Positions 42,032 to 50,453 are shown, numbered from the stretch's first letter. The stretch: 64,000 nt of DNA from Halobacillus salinarum (GCF_022919095.1 NZ_CP095073.1:124001-188000), one strand, 5' to 3'. Notes: a model not told the origin generated them from the sequence alone. Numbers and translations: made by a program.

Positions 42032-42763
42032 TTATTTCTCAGGATATTCTCTTTCCGTTACATAACGGAGAATTCCCTGATAAACGGCCGCAGCCATTTT
42101 TCTTTGGTAATCATCGCTTTTTAAAAGGCCTCTTTCCTCAACATTAGACAAAAAACCAGCTTCCACTAATGCACCGGGGACATCTGCATGCTTAAGCAAA
42201 TATATATTGGTCAAACCCAGCGCTTCTCTCGTAGTGTTTTCAAGGTTTGTTTTAATCTCCGATTGAATAAATTTGGCGAGGTTCTGGCTGCCTTCACTTT
42301 TTGGATAATAAAAAGTCTGTGCGCCTCTCCATTTAGTTGAAGGAATAGCGTTTAAATGAATACTTAAGTAAAAATCCGCTTTTTTCTCCTTAATGTATTG
42401 GACACGGTTACGAATATCTTCTGACTTTCTCCTCGATAGGCTCCCCGCTTCGTCTGAGGATAGATCCTTGTCCTCGTACCTCGTTAAGTACACCAATGCT
42501 CCCGCTTCCTGAAGATAATCTTGCAAATAATTGGATATTTGTAACGTAATGTCCTTTTCTTCCGTACCATCCTTTCCAACTGCACCTCCATCAGGTCCTC
42601 CATGTCCAGGATCAATAACGATTACTTTTCCTGATAGAGGGGAAGACCAGCCCATCCAGGCTTCCTTAGCTTCTTGGATGGGATAGGAAACAAGCCAGAC
42701 AAGAATGATGATCCCTGTCAGCCAACCAAACGTTTTTAATCGTCGTATCATCCATCCCCACAC
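42032..42763 (-). CDS. cwlD: N-acetylmuramoyl-L-alanine amidase CwlD
   Basis: 243 aa. An N-terminal signal-anchor helix is followed by an amidase_3 domain with zinc ligands in VIDPGHGGPDGG, in SIHLNAIPS, and the catalytic Glu in LVEAGFLSN. CwlD with PdaA makes muramic-delta-lactam in the spore cortex, needed for germination. In B. subtilis the gene follows rpsI and ybaJ; here the integrated element lies in that gap. Confidence 0.93.
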   Translation of the reverse strand: MWGWMIRRLKTFGWLTGIIILVWLVSYPIQEAKEAWMGWSSPLSGKVIVIDPGHGGPDGGAVGKDGTEEKDITLQISNYLQDYLQEAGALVYLTRYEDKDLSSDEAGSLSRRKSEDIRNRVQYIKEKKADFYLSIHLNAIPSTKWRGAQTFYYPKSEGSQNLAKFIQSEIKTNLENTTREALGLTNIYLLKHADVPGALVEAGFLSNVEERGLLKSDDYQRKMAAAVYQGILRYVTEREYPEK

Positions 42764-42850
42764 TCCCTCATACTCGCTACTTCACTATATGGGACAAGTA
42801 AACGAAATATGAACAGGTGCTAAAAGGAAAGTGAAGGAAGAAAAAATCAC

Positions 42851-42884
42851 AAAAAAATCTCCGGCCGAAATTGGCCGGAGATTT
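42851..42884 (-). terminator. Original rpsI terminator, now separated from rpsI
   Basis: Minus strand: AAATCTCCGGCC (42873-42884), loop AATTTC, GGCCGGAGATTT (42855-42866), then T-run. It follows the left copy of the rpsI 3' end, so it must be the ancestral rpsI terminator before insertion. Confidence 0.85.
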
Positions 42885-42900
42885 GATAAAGAAAAATATT

Positions 42901-42961
42901 AACGCTTAGAGAACTGTGGTGCACGACGAGCACCTTTAAGACCGTATTTCTTACGCTCTTT
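42901..42961. repeat. Left attachment site (rpsI 3' end copy)
   Basis: 61 bases almost identical to 52838-52898, with two mismatches (42905 and 42920). The last 41 bases (42921-42961) are identical to 52858-52898. It encodes the final 20 codons and stop of S9 but lacks the rest of the gene. Confidence 0.93.
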
Positions 42962-43010
42962 TATTTAAATAAATATAATGAAGAAACACAAAACAAAGTG
43001 ATTCATTTTT

Positions 43011-43036
43011 AGCCTTATAAAATAAGGCTTTTTCTT
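43011..43036 (+). terminator. Terminator at the element's left end
   Basis: AGCCTTAT, AAA loop, ATAAGGCT, then TTTTTCTTTTTTT. It would stop plus-strand transcription entering from the chromosome side. Confidence 0.8.
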
Positions 43037-43076
43037 TTTTTATGAAAAATTGTTTATGTACATTAATATATGTTTT

Positions 43077-43097
43077 GTGGTCAGAAGGTGGTCAAAA
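43077..43097. repeat. Integrase arm-type repeats, left pair
   Basis: GTGGTCAGAA (43077) and GTGGTCAAAA (43088), 11 bp apart. The same repeat with the same 11-bp spacing occurs at the right end (52750 and 52761). Confidence 0.7.
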
Positions 43098-43324
43098 ATA
43101 ATAATCCGTTCTTCATTCTACATAGGTAATCTCATTTTTCAATTCATGGATTTTAGTGATAACCCCTATAAGGTTGCCTGTTTACTCGCACACTTCTCAT
43201 ATAGTCGCTTCTTCAAAATTTTCTTCATCTTAAACCCCTGACACTCTTCCTTAGTAATGAAGATCATTATGTTTACTAAAATATATATATTTATACACTT
43301 TCAGTTAACAGCTAATGGTTAACT

Positions 43325-43354
43325 AAAAAAAGGATGAAGGCTAATCCCTTCACC
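43325..43354 (-). terminator. Terminator of the cargo operon
   Basis: Minus strand: GGTGAAGG, loop GATTAG, CCTTCATCC, then T7, about 40 bases after the Dcd-like gene stop. Confidence 0.8.
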
Positions 43355-43391
43355 CTGTCACTTTCTAATCAAAAGGTTTTTGAAAAACTAT

Positions 43392-43991
43392 TTAGTTGTT
43401 TTGTTTCAATTTCCTTAACATTTCCAAGTCTTTATCTTTGCTTATACCCGAAAGAACAGGTTCAATATCACTTACATATTTTGATGCTGAATTAGTTCTA
43501 TAAGACATTGCAGGTTCCTCTACGTTATATAACACTAATTGAACTAACCTCATCCCAGTTCTTAATTTAATTGCATTTTCTCCCAAGTTAGATAGTTGTA
43601 AAGTTAGAGTTCCAGCAAAACCGGGTTGTATAATAGAAGATATGTTCAGTCCTAATCTAGTTAAAGAAGAGCGAGTAATTACAAAACCAGTTATATTCTG
43701 AGGGAGACGTATGTATTCAAATGTACTTGCCAAGACTAACTGGTTAGGATATAGTATAAAATCTTCTCCAACTTCCCTATATGTTTCTTGAAAGAATGTT
43801 TCCACCGGCTCTTCGACTACACCCAGGATAGGAGATCGGGTTTGGACAGATACCTTAAACTCTGTGCTTAATCGTAAGTCGACGCTGGCAGGACCTAACT
43901 GAGCATCGTCCAATATAGGAGTAATCACTAAGGAATCTTTTTTCTCTTCTTGCATTAGAGACTCAATTTGTTTCCCCGAGAGAACCGACAT
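43392..43991 (-). CDS. dCTP deaminase/dUTPase-fold protein, probably catalytically altered
   Basis: 199 aa. Family motifs: ASVDLRL near residue 36, TRSSLTRLGLN (106-116), QPGFAGTLTLQLSN (122-135) and a C-terminal ASKYVSD. In E. coli Dcd the last region reads DPGWSGCIVLEFYN, with the catalytic Glu138 and a nearby Asp. Here both positions are Gln (Q122, Q132). The fold and the Arg/Ser binding residues are kept, so it may bind dNTPs without deaminating, but divergent chemistry is possible. ATG 43991 follows AGGAGGTGG; the gene starts inside the 3' end of the zincin gene (29-bp overlap). Last of the three-gene cargo operon. Confidence 0.8.
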   Translation of the reverse strand: MSVLSGKQIESLMQEEKKDSLVITPILDDAQLGPASVDLRLSTEFKVSVQTRSPILGVVEEPVETFFQETYREVGEDFILYPNQLVLASTFEYIRLPQNITGFVITRSSLTRLGLNISSIIQPGFAGTLTLQLSNLGENAIKLRTGMRLVQLVLYNVEEPAMSYRTNSASKYVSDIEPVLSGISKDKDLEMLRKLKQNN

Positions 43992-45387
43992 TACTCCACC
44001 TCCTATGAACATCTGCAGAAACTAAGGCCTTTCTAGTTAAGTTGTTAATGATATTCCTAAGTTCTAACTCTCCTTCTAAAGCACTAAGTCCTCGCTCCTC
44101 CTTAATAGAGTCTCCAAATAAATAATATGCAAACCAACCTGCATTTAAAATACTCACACTATCCGCTGGTACCCTATTCAATTCATTAGGCGGAGTAAGT
44201 TTCGACAATTTATCTGCTAAAGGATTCACCCATTCATCTATTTTTTCAGATGTGTAATGAACCTCTTCAGGTATACTTTTGACAACTTTGTCTATTATCA
44301 AATCTAGATTATCCATAAGTATGTCCTCTATGATTTTGCAACTATCATTATTAAACACGAACTCAATTCGATTATTATTCATAATTGTATCTGTAAAAAC
44401 TGAGTAGATGTCATTATGAGAAGCGTTTTTCCAACCATTATGAAGAGAATCAATTATTTCTTGAATCTTTTCAGGTAAATGATTTTCATAAGAGAAATGA
44501 GACATTGTTTCTCTTCTTACAATACTTCTAATAATCTTCCTAGGATGAGTTTGTGAAAATCTGTCTGCAAGGGTAGATCCGTCAGATATACCATAAAACA
44601 TAAATATTTGCTCACATGAAAAATGAGAAGCGGGACCATATAACACTATACCTGATATGTCTGCAACAAACTCTTTAAGCCAGTCGATCAAGAAAGCATT
44701 TGAAAGCACCGACTTAATTACAGCAATTCTGATTGGTTGTGGTAACTTATCTATAATTTCACCATGTAAGAAGGGTTCCAGTTTACTAATGTCCTGATGC
44801 TTTAATATCTTTGGCATTAGCTGTTCTGAAATATTTAACCCATGATGTAAATCTAAATAATGACCTAATTCGTGTCCCATTATGCTCCCTAATAATACAT
44901 TGTCTTTGTGTAGAATTGGAAAAATAACTCTTATACGTTTTTCTTCATCAACATCTGAAACACCTAATTTATTTATAAATCGTGCAAACACAGACCAAAA
45001 ATCTCCAATAGCATAATTCAATTCCCAACTCGGTTCTGTGATAAAGTTTTTAATATCCCCGTCAATTCTGTTCACAATCTCTCTAACAGGGATCATTACC
45101 TCCAATGGATGATTGGTAGTATTGGATTGATCCACAATTTTCACTATTACTCTTTGGAAAGGGTCTAATATTTGTTTATAAAGTTTTAACTCTCTATTAT
45201 TAATGATTTCATCTTGGTGTTGAGAGAAAATATCCAATAAATTATTATTAATTACTGAAATGTGATCGATAACCTCTGTTGTTTCTTGGTTAGGATAGGT
45301 ATTTATTTTATATTTGTCTATTTGTTTTGATAAAGCATAACACTGTTCCCACATTATTCGTACAAGATTTCGATTCAAATCACTCAT
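43963..45387 (-). CDS. HExxH zincin-like protein of unknown family
   Basis: 474 aa, no signal peptide, no obvious membrane helix. The zinc site is MGHELGHYLDL (HELGH at 172-176), and ~60 residues on, WLKEFVADISG gives the third ligand Glu239 in an ExxAD context, as in gluzincins. Outside this core I recognise no domain; residues 1-130 and 300-474 are helical and charged. It lies 10 bp after the 141-aa gene and overlaps the Dcd-like gene, so the three are one operon. Likely a cytoplasmic metallopeptidase, perhaps an effector or processing partner of the Dcd-like protein; that role is inference. Confidence 0.75.
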   Translation of the reverse strand: MSDLNRNLVRIMWEQCYALSKQIDKYKINTYPNQETTEVIDHISVINNNLLDIFSQHQDEIINNRELKLYKQILDPFQRVIVKIVDQSNTTNHPLEVMIPVREIVNRIDGDIKNFITEPSWELNYAIGDFWSVFARFINKLGVSDVDEEKRIRVIFPILHKDNVLLGSIMGHELGHYLDLHHGLNISEQLMPKILKHQDISKLEPFLHGEIIDKLPQPIRIAVIKSVLSNAFLIDWLKEFVADISGIVLYGPASHFSCEQIFMFYGISDGSTLADRFSQTHPRKIIRSIVRRETMSHFSYENHLPEKIQEIIDSLHNGWKNASHNDIYSVFTDTIMNNNRIEFVFNNDSCKIIEDILMDNLDLIIDKVVKSIPEEVHYTSEKIDEWVNPLADKLSKLTPPNELNRVPADSVSILNAGWFAYYLFGDSIKEERGLSALEGELELRNIINNLTRKALVSADVHRRWSNVGSLGETN

Positions 45388-45397
45388 ATTAACACCA

Positions 45398-45823
45398 CTA
45401 CAATAAAGTATTAGTCAATTTATTTGGGCGCTCAATTTCTGAAGATATTACCCTCGTAATATTAAAGAAGAAGCCTAAAACAAATTCTCTCTTATCAAAA
45501 TCACCATTGGAAATCTCATGTAAAGCATCAATAATTTCTTCAATAATATCCGTGATGTCATTATCATGGAGCAAATTAAAATCAACAGCCCTCAATGTGA
45601 AATTAAAAGCATCTGAAGGCATAAAATCAGTTCCGTAACTTTCTTGGCCTTCAGCATATCTTTTAGCTTCTTTAAGGAACGAAATGGCTTTAGTAAATAA
45701 ATCCAAATTAACTTCTTCTTTTTCAATATTTGAAATCATTTCTGAAAATTCTTTAGCGAACAACGTAAGTTCAATCTGTTTATTGGATTTAGAAAGCTCA
45801 ACTTTTGGTATTGTGTACAGCAT
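45398..45823 (-). CDS. Small helical protein of unknown function, first gene of the cargo operon
   Basis: 141 aa from ATG 45823, which has AGGAGG seven bases ahead; a GTG two codons earlier is too close. Acidic and mostly helical (FAKEFSEMISNIEKEEVNLD; ITDIIEEIIDALHEISNGDF), no known motif. It is followed after 10 bp by the zincin gene. Small helical first genes of such cassettes are often regulators, inhibitors or antitoxin-like partners; nothing in the sequence decides this. Confidence 0.65.
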   Translation of the reverse strand: MLYTIPKVELSKSNKQIELTLFAKEFSEMISNIEKEEVNLDLFTKAISFLKEAKRYAEGQESYGTDFMPSDAFNFTLRAVDFNLLHDNDITDIIEEIIDALHEISNGDFDKREFVLGFFFNITRVISSEIERPNKLTNTLL

Positions 45824-46251
45824 AATCACTCCTCCTGTTATTATAGGTTTATTCTAAATACATTCAATTAAATGATTAAAAATCCTGCCTGTATTACTTT
45901 ATTTATTTCCCCAACAAAAGTATTGTACACTTTTTCATACTGTTTTAATGTAATAATATTTCTATATCTCACATTTATGTTGGATAACTACATAAATTAC
46001 GAAAATTGTACCAATCGAAAAAACTATTGAGTATACAGCATGACAACTACATCATTTTCATTTTATTACATAAAGGTTATTTTGGTATATATGGAATAAC
46101 CTATATTATGCTTTCATCAATTTAAAGTTTCTACTCTATAAAAAACCGTAGAGTTAAATCCAACGGTTTCTAATGAAATATATTGTTTTTGGCAAATACT
46201 GTATCAAAAGAGAAAAGGACAGTATTATGAATTTATGATCGAAATTATTGT
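45824..46251. other. Gene-free AT-rich region upstream of the cargo operon
   Basis: 428 bases with many short A/T runs and stops in all frames. It must hold the cargo operon promoter. A TTGAAT-16-TATAAT pair at 45840-45867 (minus) is close to consensus but would start the transcript at the ribosome-binding site. Confidence 0.5.
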
Positions 46252-46470
46252 TTACATGGTTGTTTTTTTACTATCAATTTTGACTACTAATTCATCACCA
46301 CTTATATTACGAACTTTCATACGTTTAGGCGATAATTCACTTAGGATCTTTCCGTCCCAAAACTCTTTGGTTTTCACTCCGTTTTTAATAACATAGCCAT
46401 ACTTATCTATTTTTATTTCAGTATCGCTATTCCATATTCCATCCTCGTTAGTAGAGTCTACACTAACCAT
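46252..46470 (-). CDS. Hypothetical 72-aa protein
   Basis: 72 aa, beta-rich by appearance (TEIKIDKYGYVIKNGVKT; VRNISGDELVVKIDSKK), no motif recognised. GGAG lies nine bases before the ATG, a weak but possible site. It sits in the low-density middle of the element, so it may be a minor cargo gene or a remnant. Confidence 0.4.
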   Translation of the reverse strand: MVSVDSTNEDGIWNSDTEIKIDKYGYVIKNGVKTKEFWDGKILSELSPKRMKVRNISGDELVVKIDSKKTTM

Positions 46471-46510
46471 TTCAATTAACTCCAGCCCCGTATCACTTAT
46501 TGTTAGTGGT

Positions 46511-46642
46511 TCAAAACCCTTCTGAGACTTGTGCGTCCCTCAATTGCCCTATAGTATTTATGTAGTTAATTAAATCTTTAATAGTACAATCTTTTGAATG
46601 TAACCACTGATTTTTCTTTTCTTTAATAATGCTATAAAGCAT
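46511..46642 (-). pseudogene. Short ORF, possible remnant of a helicase-type gene
   Basis: 43 codons starting ATG 46642, with GAGGGAGAA upstream. The C-terminal half, IKDLINYINTIGQLRDAQV, reminds me of the N-terminal segment of DEAD/DEAH-box helicase-family proteins found in Bacillus defence-type loci (a LINYIN..GQLR..Q pattern), after which this frame stops. That recollection needs a search. It could also be a genuine small protein. Confidence 0.35.
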
Positions 46643-46862
46643 AGCTATTAATTCTCCCTCATTAATTACTGGTGATTAAAAACAGGTAATCTTGAATAAT
46701 ATTTTGTCGAATTAAGATCTACAAATAATTTTATTACTTATTTTAATATGGTTTTAACACTTTATTTTAACATAAGGAAATAGGAAGCTACAGCAATATT
46801 TTTCTTTCTATATAAGCGGAAATAACATTATTTACACACTTTGAGCTAATGACAAATAGAAG

Positions 46863-46886
46863 AGCGTCCATATTTCTATGGACGCT
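46863..46886 (-). terminator. Hairpin overlapping the end of the TerS-like gene
   Basis: AGCGTCCATA and TATGGACGCT form a 10-bp perfect stem with a TTTC loop (plus strand). The gene's stop lies in the loop region. The T-run after it on the minus strand is weak. Confidence 0.65.
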
Positions 46887-47373
46887 TAATTTCCTTACAT
46901 TGGTTTAATTTTTCTTGGTACTCATTTAATAACTCTTGCTTTGAATGATCAGATACCTGATTAAATAACTCTTCATCAAGTTTTATTTTTGCTTCAGTTG
47001 TCAATATTTTATCGACTTCATCATGGCCAATACCCATTAAATCTCTGCTATTAATACCAGTAATCTTCAAAATTTCTAGCGCTATTTTCCAGCCATTTTC
47101 ATTATCCACTTCTTTTTCTAATCGCTGCACAGCCTTTGGTATTAATGCTCTCATTCTGTCCATTGAGGAACCCAATAACTCTTTTCTTCTTTTATTTAAT
47201 TCTGCCCTAAAGTGAACGTCATAATTACGCCATTTTGTTATAGTGACCCTGTTTACATCAATTTCCTCAGCAACACCTTGATCTGTTTTTCCTGTAATTA
47301 ATAAATCAATCGCATTTAATTGCACTAGAGTTAATCCCTGTTCTCTTTTGTAGCCTTTTGTAGCTCTCGTCAT
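46876..47373 (-). CDS. TerS-like helix-turn-helix protein (phBC6A51 type)
   Basis: 165 aa. An N-terminal helix-turn-helix is seen in LTLVQLNAIDLLITGKTDQGVAEEIDVNRVTITKWR in parts (TDQGVAEEIDVNRVTITKWR), followed by a helical, charged region. This arrangement is usual in small terminase subunits and the phBC6A51-type HTH proteins of Bacillus prophages. In phage satellites a private TerS redirects helper packaging to the island genome, and its place after the replication genes fits that. The exact family is not certain. Confidence 0.65.
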   Translation of the reverse strand: MTRATKGYKREQGLTLVQLNAIDLLITGKTDQGVAEEIDVNRVTITKWRNYDVHFRAELNKRRKELLGSSMDRMRALIPKAVQRLEKEVDNENGWKIALEILKITGINSRDLMGIGHDEVDKILTTEAKIKLDEELFNQVSDHSKQELLNEYQEKLNQCKEIKRP

Positions 47374-47581
47374 TATTTTAAACCTCCTTTGTTTGATGGA
47401 CTGAAAAAAATTGAATTCTTTAATTAATGGCCACTATTCCCAAAACCCCAGTAAACTACTTCTCTTGGTGTACCTTTATTAATTTATTTATGGAATGTTA
47501 TTAAGCTTCACCCACTAATCCCACTCCTTAGTAATTGAGAATAGTGGGCTCTAAAAAAATATTTCAGTTTTTTTAATCCTC

Positions 47582-49114
47582 TTACGAAAGTTGGCTTTTG
47601 TAATTATTGTGGATATTAGGAATAGTGACCTTGGGGTTTACAAATATTTTGTAACTTTTTCTCCCCTTACCACTAGAGTTTGTAATTTGTCTTTTAATCA
47701 AGTTTCTTTCCTCTAATTCAATGACCGCCGATTCGAAACGTGCTACATACTTAAAAGTGCCTTTAGTTCCTTGGAAAACTTCTCGTTTGGAATATACTTC
47801 TTTACCATGGTTCAATAAGAACTTGAGTAAATATTTCGCATCTTCCAATCCTTGATCTTTCCCCATCAAGCCATATGCTAGCCTAGCGTGTTCAACAAAG
47901 TAATTCATAAGTTTTTTTGCTCTTCTAATAGTATCTAAATTCACCTTTTTAGGTAGATTGCTTAAATCTCCGTTAATATAAGTTGCCACATGGAGTAAAC
48001 CGGCTATACGAATAATTTGGCCAGCCAATTTACTCCCCCATTCTTTCATTTCGTGTAAAGTTCCACTTTCTTTTAACATTTCCTCAATTTCCATTCTCAT
48101 ATCCTGCTCAAAAAGCATGGCTTCCTTAGAAAAAGTAAGTTCTATTTCTGCCTTAGGGTTGAATGCTAACATCTTCTTTAAATTCATTTGATATTCCTCT
48201 TTCACCCCCTCATTGATGGGTTCTGGGTTAACTTTCCTATAACCTACAAGAGATTCAGGGAATGAATATATAAAGCGTTGCATTAGGCCTCTGTCTTTAA
48301 AAGCACATGGAAAATCTCTAACCACTGAAGGCTGGACGAATAACCCTATAGTTAAACACGGAGAGTGTAATAAGATTGGTTCTCTCCCTATTCGATCAAT
48401 AGGAGTATAATCACCTGTGTGACCATTTAGGTAGATTTCCAAATTTGTCTTCCCGTCACTTGAATATCGACCAGCCATATTGTTAAAAACCCCGCCACCT
48501 TCAGCTGATAATACAGCAATTTTTTCTTTATTTTCCGAAAGTAAAACACCCAGTTTTTCAGCTGTTATATCCCCTGTGATATATCGTGGGATAGTGGGCA
48601 ATCTATCCGCCCTAATTTCTTTCTCAAGGCACGAAATTTCATTTAACATTGAACGGTCACCTGTGTCTCCAAATTTTTTTTGCAGTAATTCTAACCGTTT
48701 CTTTTTAGCCTTCAATATTGCTTCCTTCTCCCTCAACTCTACTAAAATTTTATCTTGTTCTTCTTTTTCAAAATTGGTTACAGGAGCTGTCAAAAGTTTA
48801 AAAACAGCTGATTTTCTATTCCCCGGAGGGAGAGCCAATATCACATAGGAATTCAAAGGTTCACTCCACTGAGGTGTAATTTTGATATAGAATTTTTTTG
48901 AAAGTATTGAAGATAATATTGAGATGGTGACCATACCTGAAGCATCAGTAGGTGTTTGTGTTGCTTCAGCAACCTCTTCAATATAATTTCTTAGCCATTC
49001 AGGAAATATATCTGTATTGAAATCGGGTAATTCATTTTCTTTAAAGTGTATAGGTTCTTGCCAATCTGAGATCTCTTCTTTTTGCCCATCAGATAAATCC
49101 TCTATAATTCTCAA
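47582..49114 (-). CDS. DUF3987 replication protein (putative helicase part)
   Basis: 510 aa from TTG 49114. The N-terminal part reads FPEWLRNYIEEVAEATQTP, a segment typical of DUF3987; ALPPGNRKSAVFKLL is its divergent P-loop. The C-terminal ~100 residues look like a winged helix (SKREVFQGTKGTFKYVARFE). Partner of the Prim-Pol gene, which overlaps it by 4 bp. The GGAGGAGG site is only about three bases from the TTG, and one inserted G in 49124-49128 would fuse it in frame with the Prim-Pol, so the start is uncertain. Confidence 0.8.
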   Translation of the reverse strand: MRIIEDLSDGQKEEISDWQEPIHFKENELPDFNTDIFPEWLRNYIEEVAEATQTPTDASGMVTISILSSILSKKFYIKITPQWSEPLNSYVILALPPGNRKSAVFKLLTAPVTNFEKEEQDKILVELREKEAILKAKKKRLELLQKKFGDTGDRSMLNEISCLEKEIRADRLPTIPRYITGDITAEKLGVLLSENKEKIAVLSAEGGGVFNNMAGRYSSDGKTNLEIYLNGHTGDYTPIDRIGREPILLHSPCLTIGLFVQPSVVRDFPCAFKDRGLMQRFIYSFPESLVGYRKVNPEPINEGVKEEYQMNLKKMLAFNPKAEIELTFSKEAMLFEQDMRMEIEEMLKESGTLHEMKEWGSKLAGQIIRIAGLLHVATYINGDLSNLPKKVNLDTIRRAKKLMNYFVEHARLAYGLMGKDQGLEDAKYLLKFLLNHGKEVYSKREVFQGTKGTFKYVARFESAVIELEERNLIKRQITNSSGKGRKSYKIFVNPKVTIPNIHNNYKSQLS

Positions 49115-49949
49115 ATACCTCCTCCCCCTCTTCTGCGAATTGACTCTTTATTAGCGATAGAATTATAAATTTTCACTAACTCTTTCTCGGTTAGAGGTGG
49201 ATGAGCGTTTGTTTTATTCCATGATTTCAGGAGTTCTAAAGCTACTTCAGTAGCCACATTTTTCCTAAGCAAATGACCGGAGATTGAAGCGGCAGTATTA
49301 TTTCTTCGTCCTTTTTCCACTCCTATCATTATTCTTTTCCATTCACCTTTCGTTTTAGGTTGAAATTTATCACACTTTGACTTAATAAGCATTTGTAATA
49401 ACCATTGAGGGGCATAATTAATTTCACATTGTAACGGATGACTTGATAATTCCCATTCATACCTTTCGCTTGAAATAGTAGAAGGAGGAACAACTATATA
49501 CCCCCTTGCCCCCTTACATCGATTGAAGGACGAATATTCACTTCATTTCTTACTCCTTTATGATACTTGAATAAGTAATGAAACCCTTTACTTGCAGTTA
49601 TCCCTTGTACAGTCTCAGGTAACTCTCCATAGTGATCTGTTAAATTGGATAAAGTCTCTATTCCATCGCCACACTTAACATCAACGTCAATAACAAAAAA
49701 ATTGTTTATATATCCAGTAGGTACACCGATGTTCGCATCTGGTGTCTCACTCCACCATTTCACTATCTGATTGACATCTCTAGTCGCTCCATGAAATCCA
49801 CCTTTGTACAAGGGCTTCTTACTCCCAGGCTTTAAAGGAAATACACTCCAGCCTAACTCATTGACATAGGCTAAGGCGGCTTTTAAAATAGTATCAACAT
49901 CTACTTGTGGCTGAGGATAAACTTGTCCTCTGCCATTTTTTTTAATCAT
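49111..49949 (-). CDS. Bifunctional DNA primase/polymerase (Prim-Pol), frameshifted
   Basis: The first part (49949 to ~49500) starts MIKKNGRGQVYPQPQ and has GWSVFPLKPGSKKPL and VIDVDVKCGDG, the acidic catalytic motif of archaeo-eukaryotic Prim-Pols. The frame ends at RGQGGI-stop, but one base over it continues YIVVPPSTISSERYEWE and on to a PriCT_1-like domain (RRNNTAASISGHLLRK...ELLKSWNKTNAHPPL in parts). A missing base in the C run 49501-49505 restores a ~279-aa protein. It would prime replication of the element. Confidence 0.8.
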
Positions 49950-49964
49950 TTTATCCCTCTCTTT

Positions 49965-50243
49965 TTAGTCCCATTTAGATTTTTGCCTAATCCACCCTTT
50001 TACATCCAATCGATTTAATCGATAAATTTGCCCTCTCTGAAAATAAGGAATTTCATTATTTGTAATCATAGATCTAACTGTAGGAACACTTACTTTCAAA
50101 TATTCAGCTGTTTCTTGAATAGTCATTATGTCTTGCTCTGTGCTCTCTGCCTCTACCTCTTCCAAAACCTCTTGTATTACATTTTTTAATTCCTTTTTGC
50201 TTACGAGTAGAGTACCTTCAGGTAGTTCCAATTTAAGACTCAC
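49965..50243 (-). CDS. Excisionase-family DNA-binding protein
   Basis: 92 aa. The C-terminal half (IMTIQETAEYLKVSVPTVRSMI) is a MerR/excisionase-type helix-turn-helix, ending IYRLNRLDVKGWIRQ as in many Xis proteins. It starts GTG directly at the stop of the XRE gene, so the two are coupled. Likely the recombination directionality factor for the integrase, or an early regulator. Confidence 0.8.
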   Translation of the reverse strand: MSLKLELPEGTLLVSKKELKNVIQEVLEEVEAESTEQDIMTIQETAEYLKVSVPTVRSMITNNEIPYFQRGQIYRLNRLDVKGWIRQKSKWD

Positions 50244-50453
50244 TTAATCCCCTCCTATTAGAGTTCCATTTTCATTGAATAGCTCATCTACTGATACGCC
50301 AAGTTCCTCAGCGAGTTTTATTCTAAGTTTTGGCCATGCCCTTCTGTGCTCGCGTTCAACCATTGTTATATTGGTAGGGTGAATACCTAAGCGAAGGCCA
50401 AGTTGCGTTTGGGTTAAACCTCTACGCCGGCGAACTAACTCTAATCTATTCAT
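50244..50453 (-). CDS. XRE-family transcriptional regulator
   Basis: 69 aa, one HTH_3 domain: RRRRGLTQTQLGLRLGIHPTNI, then VSVDELFNE. First gene of the leftward replication operon and divergent from the zinc-finger/integrase unit, the place of a lysis-lysogeny-like switch in phage satellites. A perfect inverted repeat lies in the divergent promoter region. AAAGGAGGAGG precedes the ATG. Confidence 0.87.
   Translation of the reverse strand: MNRLELVRRRRGLTQTQLGLRLGIHPTNITMVEREHRRAWPKLRIKLAEELGVSVDELFNENGTLIGGD

Larger units (their letters stand above)
42962..43391. other. Left-end non-coding region of the element
   Basis: 430 AT-rich bases without a convincing gene. It holds a plus-strand terminator (43011-43036), a pair of integrase arm-type repeats (43077-43097) and the cargo operon terminator (43325-43354). 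An open frame of 63 codons at 43050-43241 has no ribosome-binding site. Confidence 0.6.

Noticed and set aside
43050-43241. 63-codon plus-strand frame at the element's left end
   Set aside because: No ribosome-binding site, overlaps the arm-type repeats, and is composed of AT-rich noise (Phe/Ile/Tyr).
45840-45867. TTGAAT-16-TATAAT as cargo operon promoter
   Set aside because: Transcription would start at the ribosome-binding site itself, leaving almost no leader; kept only as a weak candidate.
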